Shown here one piece after another: positions 1 to 11,400 of a stretch of 64,000 nucleotides of DNA. The DNA comes from Quercus robur (lineage: Eukaryota > Streptophyta > Magnoliopsida > Fagales > Fagaceae), in the NCBI RefSeq assembly GCF_932294415.1, contig NC_065536.1:56669854-56733853 (forward strand), given 5' to 3'. A program made the position numbers and the translations under genes. Under the pieces are notes generated by a model. The model saw only the letters and a list, made by a program, of their open reading frames with translations. It had not been told where the DNA came from and did no database searches. Every line of letters starts with the position of its first letter. Position 1 is the first letter of the stretch.

Positions 1-1335
1 GAAATTGTTAACAAATAACTTGCTCAACTCTTCAAAAGAACTCACCGAATTTGGAGGTATTTTACTAAACCAAACTCGCGCCGAACCCTTAAGGGTGGTT
101 GGGAAGGCCCTACACATTATCTCATCAGGCACTCCTTGAAGATGCATGGTGGTCTTGAAAGTGGCTATGTGATCAAACGGGTCACGTGTTCCATCATATG
201 AATCCAGAGAAGGCAACTTGAACTTTGATGGTAGTGGGTGACCGTTGATGGAGGCCGTAAAGGGAGAATCAGTCCTGTGAACCAAGTCTTCTATCGGATT
301 CGCTCTTTTCATATTCTCTTTCATCTCCTCCATAACTCTCTTCATTTGGTCCATTTCCTCCTTCAAGTATGGTACCGTTCGCGAAGTGGTGCCTCTAAAC
401 TGACTTCCGACTTCGGTATTCTCTCTTCCACCATGACTATCTGTTTGTCTTCCTTCACGTTCTTCTTGTGTTTGTCTCCTCATATTAATCTCCATTCGTA
501 ATTCTTGGTTTTGGCGAGTCAACTCCGCCATAGCGTCTGCCATAGATTGTGTATGTTGGGCAGATGACTGCATGACCGGCGCAGACTGGCGATCGCGAAG
601 CGGGTTGCTGCTTCCCTGATGGCCTGGGCTAGTAGCCCTTGATCTAGTCCGAACCATCAACCCTTTGTCACGGAGACACAAACTGTAAAACAATCGTTCC
701 CACAGACGGCGCCAACTGATGATTCCTTGATTATCAGTGGGTTGATAAGGCTTGAACGTTGATCTTCGGGCTATCTCCTGTAATACCAAAGACACAGAAT
801 CAGAGGGGACCGGTGGTGACCGGCCAAAAATCCTCCGATGATCAAGTTAGTTTCTTGGAACTCTCTGTAACGAAGAAGTATTCTCTTAAAAGTAAGAAAA
901 TGTCTGAATACCTTTTTCCTTCATCGAAGAAGCCTTATATAGTGTGTGGAACGGTTATCTATTTGGTAACCGTTCCCAGTGTCGAGGAGTCCGGAGAATT
1001 AGGAGTAACCGCTGTGGAAGTTACTTAGGTCGGAGGGGCCGATGAACTCGTCCATCCATAGTGAGGATGGACGAGACCTTCATGAGGAGCTCGTCCACTT
1101 TTAGTCCATCCATAGCAAGGATGGACGAGACCTCCAGGATGATCTCGTCCACTTTTAGTGAAAGACGGACGAGATCATCTTGGAAGGCTTGTCGTTCATA
1201 AATGACAAGTAGATCTTAGAGGTATTAAGCTCGTCCATATACGGACGAGGGTCGCTGGTGCGCTTGTTGTTGCTTCTGTCGTTGGACGATACATATGGAC
1301 GAATCATGGACTTGGGATAATTTGTGACACCATCA
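1..1335 (-). mobile_element. Ty3/gypsy LTR retrotransposon, 5' part (gag start, PBS, 5' LTR)
   Basis: Read on the minus strand this is a 5' LTR (717-1335), a TGGCGCC-type primer binding site directly inside it (about 703-715), and then the start of a gag region running out of the window at base 1. A related copy lies at 57.6-59.9 kb in the same orientation and shares the gag passage around the words for PLPSKF and LQGVPDE. Gag with these phrases and this primer site is common in the Tat side of plant Ty3/gypsy elements. The other LTR is outside the window, so age cannot be estimated. Treated as an old copy; whether it is whole cannot be judged. Confidence 0.75.
717..1335 (-). repeat. LTR (5' LTR of the minus-strand gypsy element)
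   Basis: The block starts TGATGATTCC and ends ACACCATCA, giving the TG...CA ends expected of an LTR, and abuts a primer binding site at its inner edge. It is 619 bp. The middle (about 1040-1300) is built of repeated words around GGATGGACGAG, including a 10-bp inverted repeat (1047-1056 with 1066-1075) and a second similar one near 1102. These look like LTR regulatory or structural repeats; their role is inference. Confidence 0.7.
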
Positions 1336-1339
1336 ATAT

Positions 1340-1528
1340 ATATTCATATATATATAATGAGAAACAATTGCATATTTTAGAAATATATGATTTAAAAAAG
1401 TGTAAGCTAATACTATGTATAATTTGAATCTCTTTTATAAAAAAAAAAAAAAAAAAAATTTTAAAAAAAAAGTATGATTGTGATTGTTTTTAATTGCACC
1501 TGTATATATACACTGGGTTACACACTAG
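1340..1528 (+). mobile_element. Helitron 3' terminus
   Basis: The sequence up to 1528 ends in a GC-poor hairpin followed by GGGTTACACACTAG and a host T, the CTAG|T ending expected of a plant Helitron. The same end, in reverse orientation, is at 52384. The two copies also share about 20 bp upstream (a GTGATTGTTTTTAATTG word), which supports a common family. The 5' TC end was not found; the left boundary given is only the edge of the neighbouring LTR element. Confidence 0.55.
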
Positions 1529-1720
1529 TTTAATTAAAAGCAAGTGTGAATAACTTCCAATAGATTCTCTCACGGTTTTAAGTCTGACCATCCATTATAC
1601 ACGGTCTTCCATCCTCTTGCAATATATGTAATATTGACCAGGCAACACACATTTTCGGCTACCAATGTCTTCATGGACGGAGCTATATATGGACTTGGGA
1701 GAGCAATGGGCCACACAAAT

Positions 1721-1726
<6 letters not shown>

Positions 1727-1785
<59 letters not shown>
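1727..1785. repeat. (AT)n / (ATAC)n microsatellite
   Basis: A run of CATA units passes into pure AT for about 50 bp. It abuts the solo-LTR-like element at 1786, and the AT tract resumes after that element and after the Tat element, so one TA microsatellite seems to have received both insertions. Open frames reading YIYIYI across it are not genes. Confidence 0.9.
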
Positions 1786-1789
<4 letters not shown>

Positions 1790-2649
1790 ACGACCCAAAT
1801 CCATGGAACATGAATTTTGATGCATGACTAACTTGTTGCACTAATATCACTCAATAAACATGATTAATTTAAACATAATTCAAAACTCCAAATAAACAAT
1901 GCTATTGATAAATCTCTTACAAAATCCAAACTCCTCAAATTTAGAATAATCTCCAAAATACAGTGCAATCTAAAGCGGAAAAAAAAAAAGAAATAGCTAA
2001 TAATCTTTTAAGACTTCAAGTATTATTGACTTTGCCTAAAACTCCCACGCTCTACCTTGCACCTTATTAAGCAATCCAAAGGTCCTGTTCCCCAACCAAC
2101 TTTAATCTGAAAATTGTAATTGATGGGGTGAGCCACACATCCAGTAAGTAATTATACACAATATACAACAGAATAGAGTCAAGCAAAGCACGAGTTTGAT
2201 TTCACAATTTCACTCAAAATATTCGATATAGTTTTCCAAACATATAAAGAACCACTAAACACATGTATATAATCAAATCTTAAAGTTATTCGAAAACAAA
2301 TACAGATAATTGATCAAAGCACAGTGTCACATATACACATCACATATTCTCACATACAATCCTGTGAACGGATACCAACATCTAACCCCTGTTGGTGAGG
2401 GATCAACACATATTCTCACATACAATCCTGTGAGCGGATTTACACACATATCTGATATCTCTGATCAATTCTAAAAACACTTATTTTAAGTCACATATCA
2501 CAAGCAAAGTTTATACTAAATAAAATAATTTACTTGATATTAACAATTTCTTTTCAAATACAGAGGCATATCAAAGATCACAATATTGAATAGAATATAA
2601 ATCAAAGGATGCTTGACTCTCTTAGGGAATGAATAAGAACTAAAGAGTT

Positions 2650-2693
<44 letters not shown>

Positions 2694-4161
2694 ACAATTC
2701 TTGAGTAAGTTTGAAAACCCCATTTTGCTAAAAGAAATGTCTTAAATACCATTTGGAAAATATGACTTTGAAATCGCTTAGTTTTAAACAAACTTAAAGG
2801 ACAAGAACCTTTTTAGAAAACTTACTTTGAAACTCAATTATTTTCTACAAGTAGTTTAGTTTAGAAATCATCTTTTAAATGAGACTTAGACGTTCAAAAC
2901 TTCATTTAAAATTCAAAGTTTCTCTTTAAACATTATTTAAAAGTCGAAGTTTCTCTTTCAAAATTGTAAAAATGCTTTTGATAGACTTTAGAAAACGTAA
3001 GCTTAAAAACATAACTTTTGAAAACCTTTGACATCTAAGAACCTAATGAACAAAATTGTGCATATTATGCATAATTACTTACAGCACTTGAATCACTCTG
3101 AAAGTCCAGCTGAAACACCCTCCAAATAGTCTCAAAATACTCTTAGATGGGACCTAGAATCAATCATGGAAATTACTTAATATCCTCCACAAAATATAAA
3201 TCTTACTAACCTATACAAACTGACTCACAAGTAAAATACTTTGCTGAACTAAATGATAGCACTAACGCCAAGCATCTCTACCCAAAAATGTGTTTCCTTG
3301 AATTTATCAAACCCATAGGCAGCAGCTAATACTATAAGATTTAAATATATAACCCCAAAGAAAACTGTGGGCCGAATCTATTATGACTTTGCTCAAGGAC
3401 TTAATTTCACTGACCCTAATGGATTTAATACCACAATATTTTGGGATGAAATTACAATTCGGATAAAAGAAACAAATTTGTCATTAACCTTTTAAAGAAT
3501 AGTAGACGTGTTGAACCTTAAGTATCATTCTGATTGGAATTAATCAACACCTAGGCTATAGACCATTAAAGCTACAATAAGAAGAATAGGATCCTGACAA
3601 AAGTGAGAGATAACAAGTGACATAAGGGTGGGGTCAGGTGCAAAATTTCCAGCAAATTAGAATTAGAGTTACGGTAGCCCAAAAATTCATATGGCCCTAC
3701 AAAAGTGACGCTAGCCTTATACATGGGTTTAACAGTTTCGGCTTTTGCTCAGGGGTCCGAACAGTGACAATCAAGATTTCAGAATAATTGAAACCACGTA
3801 AAACCATAATCTAAGAAATTACCAATTCACAAATCTACACACCACTAAAGTTTCTTTCATAATAAAATTCTAACTCCTTAATTCTTGTTTCTAACGGTGA
3901 GAAATCATTCCTTGAACAATTTGATTGCCCTTTTACTTGTATGTGCTATAAACTCCAAAGAAAAACCTCTTAGCCTCTTGATAAAACCCTTTCTATGAAA
4001 ACCCTGACTGTCTCTTCTTCTACCCTGTAGTTGCAGTAAAGATGTGGGCTTAGTGGGGTAGCGGGCTGCAGTTACTAATAAAAGAAAACCTATGGCCCAA
4101 CAATTATATATAAAAGAAAACTTAATAATAACCTCAAATAAAAAATATGCGGGGTATTACA
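1786..4161 (-). mobile_element. Solo LTR, probably Tekay/Del-type chromovirus
   Basis: The block runs from TGTCACGACCC to GGGGTATTACA, so both strands give TG...CA ends, and is flanked by ATATA on both sides (weak evidence, because the site is a TA microsatellite). It carries no long coding frame. A diverged relative with the same ends is at 34796-37688, and both share a GGGGTGAGC...CAGTAAGTAA passage near the TGTCAC side. Long LTRs with a TGTAATACCC start and a CGTGACA end are familiar from Tekay/Del elements, which would make the minus strand the sense strand. The family is inference. An internal direct repeat around CACATATTCTCACATACAATC lies near 2340-2440. Confidence 0.55.
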
Positions 4162-4170
4162 ATATATATA

Positions 4171-4730
4171 TGTAGGAACCAAGTATGAGGCTGCTGGGCC
4201 TTAAATCACTTGGGCTCACAATTTATTTATAGTGGGCTTGAGGATTTCCTACTCTGGGTCGTTCTCAGCAGAGAAACTCAAAGCAACACTCAGTTCACAC
4301 TTTCTCACTTGACTGTTTTCTCTCTCCGTTTTTCTGAACCCCCTCTTCCTTCCAAACTTCTGCTATTTATAGCCAAGGTTAGTGGTGAGATTACGATTTC
4401 AGCCTCTGTTAGTGCTATTGAAGGTCCAGTATTATCTGATTTAAGTGGATTTTTAGGTGAGAGTGGGGTGCAACAATTATGGCCTTAGGACTTGGTTCCA
4501 GCTTAGTTGATAGTGCTCGGTAATGCAGTTTACCGAGCATATCATGATTTACCCGGGCACGGTTAATACGCTTGTTCAGGAAAGCTTATGCCGAGCACAC
4601 ATCAGAATTCAAGGCCCAAAATTGGTTTTTGCGCTAAGGCAGATCCAAGAAGGGCTTAGGGCAATGGGACTGTTCCTGTTGGGCCTGGGCCCAAGGGCCT
4701 ATATGGGTCCTGAGATCTCGGTGCCGTACA
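4171..4730 (-). repeat. LTR (3' LTR of the Tat element)
   Basis: Begins TGTAGGAACC and ends GCCGTACA; pairs with 13972-14531 at equal length. It contains a 10-bp inverted repeat, TGCTCGGTAA (4514-4523) with TTACCGAGCA (4530-4539), leaving a 6-base loop. The same hairpin is retained in the other LTR. Confidence 0.95.
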
Positions 4731-5226
4731 TTAGCCCCCCTTGATTCATACCCAGTTGCCGGGAAGAATCAAGGAGCTGGCCGAGCCTTTTGACCTCGGA
4801 GACTTTCATGGCCTGGGAATCGTGGTTATCGTTCCTAATTAATGCTCATCTCAAAAGACGCGCCGTTTCGCTGTGCCAGGTACAATTGCCATTATTGCCT
4901 GACGCTTCGTGAACCGGAGCGGCGCGCGTACTGGTTACGTTTGGCATCCGCAGAGTCGTTCGTAAATCGCGCCCATTTACTGCTTGATTAAACGCTTCTT
5001 TGCCCCCCCCCCTCTTTTCTGACTCTATAAATAGTTCCCCATAGAACATTCTCTCATTTTTCCTCCACCTCTGATAATTTGCGCCTACACTCTGCCGACC
5101 AACTCTCTGTGTGCTTACTCTCCTGCCCAGTGTTTTCTTCCTCCTTAGAACCCAAAGTTTTTCTTCCTTTTTCTATTCCTTCAGCTTATTTCTTCAAGTT
5201 CCCTTTCATAGTATTAGGTGTTTTAG

Positions 5227-7535
5227 ATGGGTTACTCTTATCTTCTAGAGTCTCCGGAGGCCTTGGCCACCTTTAGGAGCAAATTTAGTATTCCCGATGA
5301 CGTGGATGTGGCTTACTGCCACGAGAGTGATATTGCTCTCCACCGAGGATTCGGTACAGCCTTTTTTCCTCTGATGGCAATCTTAGAAGGCGGGGTTAGG
5401 TTCCCCGTGGATCCCCTTTTGACCGATACACTTAGGTACTACGGGCTGTGTCCCGACCAGCTGCCCCCCAACTTTTACCGGGTAGTTAGCTGCGTCAGTA
5501 GGTTGAACCATACCTTCGATTTACAGTTAAATTACCATGACATTAACCATATGTATAGACTCTGTGGGAATAAAGTTACAAACTATTACCTAAAGGCACG
5601 AGATAATCGGGTACGGCTGATATCATGCCTGCCTGATTCGAACAGGAACTCCGTCGGGGAGTTCGTTCGCGTGCGCGGCAATTGGTTTGCCGGGGACGTC
5701 CCTTGCCCCCTTTCACGACGTGAAGTGGGTTTGTACCAATCCCTTGATCTAACTGTTTTCCTTCGCTTTTCCTTTTCTTTTAATGGAATAAATCTTTATA
5801 ATCAGATACTGATATGGCACCTGTTCTTTTGCAGACGGCAAAGTGTTTGTTCCGGACATTAGAACCGTCCACGCCAAGGATTTGAACTTCATCCTTCATT
5901 TCGAGATATACGTGCACTGGGACGGACAACTCCAAGCTTCGCACCTGATCCTCGGGATAGAGCCAGTTTACTCCACGTGGCAGAATTTCAAGCAGGCACT
6001 TTTGGTTGACAATCCCCTGCTGTCCTACATAGACGTCCGGTACGCGAATTTCCTGCCGCCAACGCTTACAACCGGGGAGGCGAGAGATTTTGGACGGCGC
6101 TTCACCTGCTCGGACGAGCTAGCCCCATTGCGAGACGAGTCCGTGGAACGGGTATCTCGGCGCCTTAGGGAGTTAGCCCACGAAGCTGTCCAACAAGAGG
6201 GCCTTGTTCAAGAGCAGCCTCAGCCCGAGGATCCCCCGGCCGAGACTCAGCAACCAGCGGTTGAAGCAGCTGCCCTGTCGGTTGAAGCTATCCATCCGGA
6301 CGGAAGGATGGTATCAAGGAAGGTCATGACCATTGATCGTTTCGTGCCCGGTGCACGGCAACCCAACCAGCCCCCACCTTCTCAAGGCCGGGGCCAGGGG
6401 CCTCAGCCTCCACCCTCTTCACAGGCTGGACGGGCCCGTAAGAAACAGAAGGTAACCGATCAACCGTCCACGGGCCCGGGGGATGCCGCCGTCCAGACTC
6501 CTCCCCCACCAACAGGGGGAATCGTTATCCGTGACCCGCCAACCCAGGCTGGTACGGGGGTTGTGTCCTCCTCTCAGGTGGCTCCAGCGTGGAAGCCCAA
6601 GTTCCTTTTGGACGGCAAGCCGCTGCCTTCAACGGCCTGTGTTCGGATGTGGGAGAAGGGCGAGGGCGGCCGTATAGCCCAAACTTTGGCCGAAGGTCTT
6701 CTTCTTCCCGAAGACGTGCATGCCTTCGAGGAGGGATCTGAGGAGTCTGTGGGGCGGCGGTTAGAGTGGCACGCCATTGCGGTAATTACTTAGTTTATTC
6801 GTTTTCTTTCCATACATTCACTTCTGCTTCTTTATTAACTTTTGTGCTTGCTAGGCTGCCCAACTGGCTCACATAGTAGCCAGCCGGACACGGGATCTTG
6901 CCGAGGAAGTCGAGCGCAAAAAGGGAGCGCGGGAGTCAGCGGCCAAAACGGCGAAGGAAAAGCTCAAGGTAGCTGAGTTCACCGAGAAGAAGGCTGCTGC
7001 CGCGGAGAAGAACAGGGCATTGGCCGAAAAGAGGCGTGCGGAGCTCTTGGCCAAGCAGAATGAGACGGAGGTCAAGTTAGCTGAAGCCATCAGCCTCAAT
7101 ACCGCCAACGCCGAGGAGTTAGCCGACCTTAGGGCAGCCCTGGCGGCCGCGGAGCAAAAATGGTATAACGAAGGCTTTGCTGATGCCGAGAATTCTGCAG
7201 AGCCGGTAGTGGCTCGGGCTTGGAACTTGGGTTTTGAGGCCGGGTGGTTCGCCGCTCTCCAAGCACTGGGTGTTCCCGAGGATTCGCACCTGAGAGACCC
7301 CGACCAAATTCCCTTTCCGAGCCCTGTCGCTACCGTCCAAGACACCCCGGCTGCTATTGACGAGGAGGAAACGGCCAGCATGAGGGAGCTGGTTGAACAA
7401 ATTGACGCTCATGCTGAGCCAGAGGACATGGAAGCCACCAGCATCCCGACTGTGCAGGAGCTTCTCGGTGAAGACCCGCATTTCCCCCTGACCGACCAGC
7501 CAGAAGCGACAGACCCGGCCCGACCCTCCAGCTGA
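5227..7535 (+). CDS. Tat-element antisense ORF region (putative plant transposon-type protein)
   Basis: Plus-strand coding-like sequence lying antisense to gag-pol and next to the 3' LTR. It falls into three blocks, about 5.23-5.74, 5.83-6.78 and 6.86-7.54 kb; the two short gaps (about 90 and 75 bases) have GT...AG borders and pyrimidine tracts, so they may be introns. The first block (words such as YYGLCPDQLPPNF) resembles the domain often labelled transposase (putative) gypsy type, which in fact marks these antisense ORFs. The second is rich in Pro and Gln with a basic KKQK patch. The third is a Glu/Ala/Lys-rich stretch likely to form a coiled coil, followed by an acidic end. GC content is well above the surrounding host DNA. 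No enzymatic function is established for this protein family; a nuclear or capsid-associated role would be a guess. Confidence 0.7.
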
Positions 7536-7753
7536 TTTTCTTACAGTCCTTTTATGCTTTTACTTGTTTTTATCATATTTCTAATTTTAATGGTTTATTT
7601 GCCTAAGGCACCGGGATGTGGTGCATGAACAATTACCCTTATTTATTTAATTGGTAAAATGCTTTCCGTTTGACTTTCATTTTAATCCGTTGAATGAATT
7701 TCTGTCAATTTGTATGTTTCACGTGGATTATGCCAATGTTTTGGCCATTTAGC

Positions 7754-8415
7754 TTAACTGAGAGTCAGGCTTCTGTCCTTTGTGTTTTTAGTCATAAGGT
7801 CTCAACCTGCTCGGCGATTTTAATCGAGCCGAGTGTCAGGTCTCTGTCCTTAGAGATTTTAGTTGCAAGGTTTCCACCTGCTCGGCGATTTTAATCGAGC
7901 CGAGGGCCAGGTTTCTGTCCTTAGAGATTTTAGTCGTAAGGTTTCTACCTACTCGGTGATTTTAATCGAGCCGAGGGCCAGGTTTCTATTCTTAGAGATT
8001 TTAGTCGTAAGGTTTCTACCTGCTCGGCGATTTTAATCAAGCCGAGGACCAGGTTTCTGTCCTTAGAGATTTTAGTCGTAAGGTTTCTACCTGCTCGGTG
8101 ATTTTAATCGAGCCGAGGGCCAGGTTTCTGTCCTTAGAGATTCTAGTTGTAAGGTTTCCACCTGCTCGGCGATTTTAATCGAGCAGAGGACCAGGTTTCT
8201 GTCCTTAGAGATTCTAGTTGTAAGGTTTCCACCTGCTCGGCGATTTTAATCGAGCCGAGGACCAGGTTTCTGTCCTTAGAGATTTTAGTTGTAAGGTTTT
8301 CACCTGCTCGGCGATTTTAATCGAGCCGAGGACCAGGTTTCTGTCCTTAGAGATTTTAGTTGTAAGGTTTTCACCTGCTCGGCGATTTTAATCGAGCCGA
8401 GGACCAGGTTTCTAT
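7754..8415. repeat. 71-bp tandem array, nine units, hairpin-forming
   Basis: The word CTGCTCGGCG (or a one-base variant) recurs at 7807, 7878, 7949, 8020, 8091, 8162, 8233, 8304 and 8375, an exact 71-bp period. Each unit contains CTCGGC...GCCGAG inverted arms around an AT-rich core and the phrase CAGGTTTCTGTCCTTAGAGA. The first unit is the most diverged and the last ones are nearly identical, suggesting expansion from one side. The array lies between the end of the antisense ORF and the end of integrase, where Tat-type elements are known to carry tandem repeats that can seed satellites. Confidence 0.95.
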
Positions 8416-8429
8416 CCTTTGAAATATTA

Positions 8430-11400
8430 TTTGCAATTCTCTTGGTGTGCAGTCACGGAACCAGAAACAGCATATACAAATAAGTTCATCTTAATCTTGA
8501 TTTTAGCGAAATACAAGTTCTGGCTTACACGGATGATCATGCGTAGAATTTCTTTAAGTTGTTGGCGTTCCACGGCCGGGGAAGCGGCCTCTCGTCGAGG
8601 TCTTCCAAGTAGTAGGCCCCTGCACCCGCGATGGCTGTAACTCTGTATGGTCCCTCCTAAGTTTGAGCAAGCTTCCCTGCAGCTATGTCTCGCATGTTTC
8701 CCACAACCTTTCTTAGCACTAGTTCTCCGGCACTGAATTCCCTCCCCTTTACATTTCAGTTGTATCTTTGGGCTAGTTTCTGCTGATATTCGGCGAGCCG
8801 TATGGTCGCGGCCTCCCTGCATTCTTCTAGCCAATTCAAACGCTCCATCATCAGGTCGGCGTTCTGGACGGGGCCAAACCCGGTGACCCGTGCGCTGCAT
8901 AAGCTCACCTCGGTTGGTATCACTGCCTCCGCTCCGTACATTAAAGAAAACGGGGTCTCCCCCGTGGATCTTCTGGGGGTCGTCTGGTAAGCCCACAATA
9001 CACTGGGTAGCTCTTCTGCCCATCTTCCTTTTGCCCCGTCCAACCTTCTCTTGAGCCCGTTCAAAATAGTCTTATTCACTGCCTCAGCTTGGCCGTTGCT
9101 TTATGGGTAAGCCGGGGTTAATACTTGTTCCTGATGCCGAGTTCGCTGCAGAAGGTCCGAAAAGCTTTGCTGTCGAACTGTAGCCCATTGTTTGTTACTA
9201 GCGAATTTGGCACCCCAAACCTTGTGACAATATTTTTCCATACAAACTTTTTCACGTCAGTATCCCGGATATTGGCCAAGGCCTCAGCTTCTGCCCACTT
9301 TGTGAAGTAATCTACAGCCACCAATACAAAACGGCGGTTCCCCGTTGCTCGGGGGAATGGTCCGAGGATGTCAAGCCCCCATTGCGCGAACGGCCACAGG
9401 CTGCTGACAGGATTTAGACGTCCTGCAGGCTGATGGATCAAAGGGGCGTGCTTTTGACACTGTTCGCAGCTCCGAACATATTCAGCGGCATCCTTCTGCA
9501 TCTGTGGCCACCAAAACCCCTGGGTCATCGCTCTGTGTGCTAAAGACCGTCCCCCAACATGTCCGCCACACACTCCCTCATGTAGCTCGGTCAGAAGCTC
9601 TTTGACTTTCTCGGGATGTAAGCACAAAAGGTAAGGGCCTGCGAAGGACCTTCGGTACAATTTGCGGTCCGAAGACAGCCAGTACCAGGGAGCCACCCGA
9701 CGAATCTTGTTGGCCTCGTCTTCATCCTCCGGAACTTTATCCTCGGCAAGGAAATCTATGATCGGGTTCATCCAACATGGATTAGCCACTGCTACCTGCG
9801 CAACCTCTACTCTGGCTTGGTCAGGAATACTCTTCATACTGATACTTGGCTCCCTTATAAGTTCTATTATGACTAGCCGTGGCGTGTCCTCGGTAGCCGA
9901 TGAGGCTAACGTGGCAAGGGAGTCGGCGTGCTTGTTTTGTGACCGAGCTACCTGGGATACCTTTACCGTTCCGAATTGACCGATAATCTGCTTGGCCGCA
10001 CTCAGATAAGCTTTCATTCGAGAGTCCCGAGCCTCGAAGTCTCCTGTGATTTGATAAACAACCAGCCGAGAGTCCGAGTAAATCTCTATATCTTTCGCGC
10101 CCAGATGCAATACGGCCCTCAAATCGGCCAATAGGGCCTCATACTCGGCTTCATTGTTTGAGACTTTGAATCCCAATCTGAAGGAGTGTTCCAATCGTAT
10201 ACCCTCAGGGGTGATTATGACAACACCAGCCCCGGCCCCCATAGCATTTGACGCGCCGTCCACAAATACCCTCCACGGGCGAATTTCTGCACTACAAATT
10301 ACCTTGCCGTCGTTCTTGGGTGTGAATTCTGCGATGAAATCTGCGAGAACCTGTCCCTTCACCGAGCTTCTAGGTCGGTATCTTATGTCAAGCGATCCCA
10401 ACCGAGTCCCCCATTTGGCAATTCGGCCTGTGAAGTCTGATCTCTTTAACAGTGACTGTAATGGGCTGTCGGTGAGGACGAACACCGTATGAGCCTAGAA
10501 GTAATGTGGCAACTTCCTCGTGGCATGCACCAGGGCTAAAACTAACTTCTCCAGGGGCAGGTACCTTGTCTCGGTATCTACCAAGGTTTTGCTTGCGTAA
10601 TACACTGGCATTTGTACTCCTTGGTCCCTTAGTAACACAGCACTTACGGCATGCTCGGTGACTGAGAGGTACATAAACAAATCCTCCCCGGGCTCCGGGG
10701 CCGTCAACCTCGGCGCCTTTGCCAAGTATTCCTTGAGTTCTCGAAAAGCCTCATCACATCCCTCGTCCCAACGAAACCCCTTCCACTTCTTCAGAAGTTG
10801 ATAAAACGGCCGACAGCGATCGGCAAACTTGGAGATGAATCGGTTCAGGGCGGCTAACATTCCAGTGAGTACTTGCACCTCCTTAGGATTGCTTGGTGGT
10901 TTGAGGCGGTTCACGGCTTCTATTTGGTCGGGGTTAGCCTCTATTCCTCGAGTAGAGATCAGATAACCCAGGAACTTGCCAACCCCCACTCCGAAAGTGC
11001 ACTTCTCGGCATTCAGGCGCAATTTGTGCCACCGTAGTATCTCGAATACTCCCCGGAGGTCTTCCGTATGCTGTGACTCTTTTCTGCTTTTTACCACCAT
11101 GTCGTCAATATAAACTTCAACCGTGCATCCAATTTTTTCTCGAAATATTCTCGTCATCATTCGCTAATACGTGGCTCCAGCGTTCTTTAATCCAAACGGC
11201 ATGACCTCGTAGTGATAGTTTGCATTCGGGGATATAAATGCTGTCTTTTCTCGGTCCTCGGGCGCCAAGGCAATCTGGTGGTAGTCTTGGAAGGCATCCA
11301 GGAAGCTCATCCTCGGGTGCCCATACGTTGCGTCGACTAGTTGATCAATCTTGGGCATTGGGAATGGGTCCTTGGGACACGCCCTGTTCAAGTCTGTGAA

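Noticed and set aside
238-1028. Plus-strand frames at the window start
   Set aside because: They lie opposite gag and within the LTR of the minus-strand gypsy element.
1570-2791. Minus-strand frames rich in Ile-Tyr
   Set aside because: Translations of AT microsatellites; no other coding signal.
7754-8415. CRISPR-like regular repeats
   Set aside because: Period is 71 bp with no unique spacers, in a plant retroelement; it is a plain tandem array.
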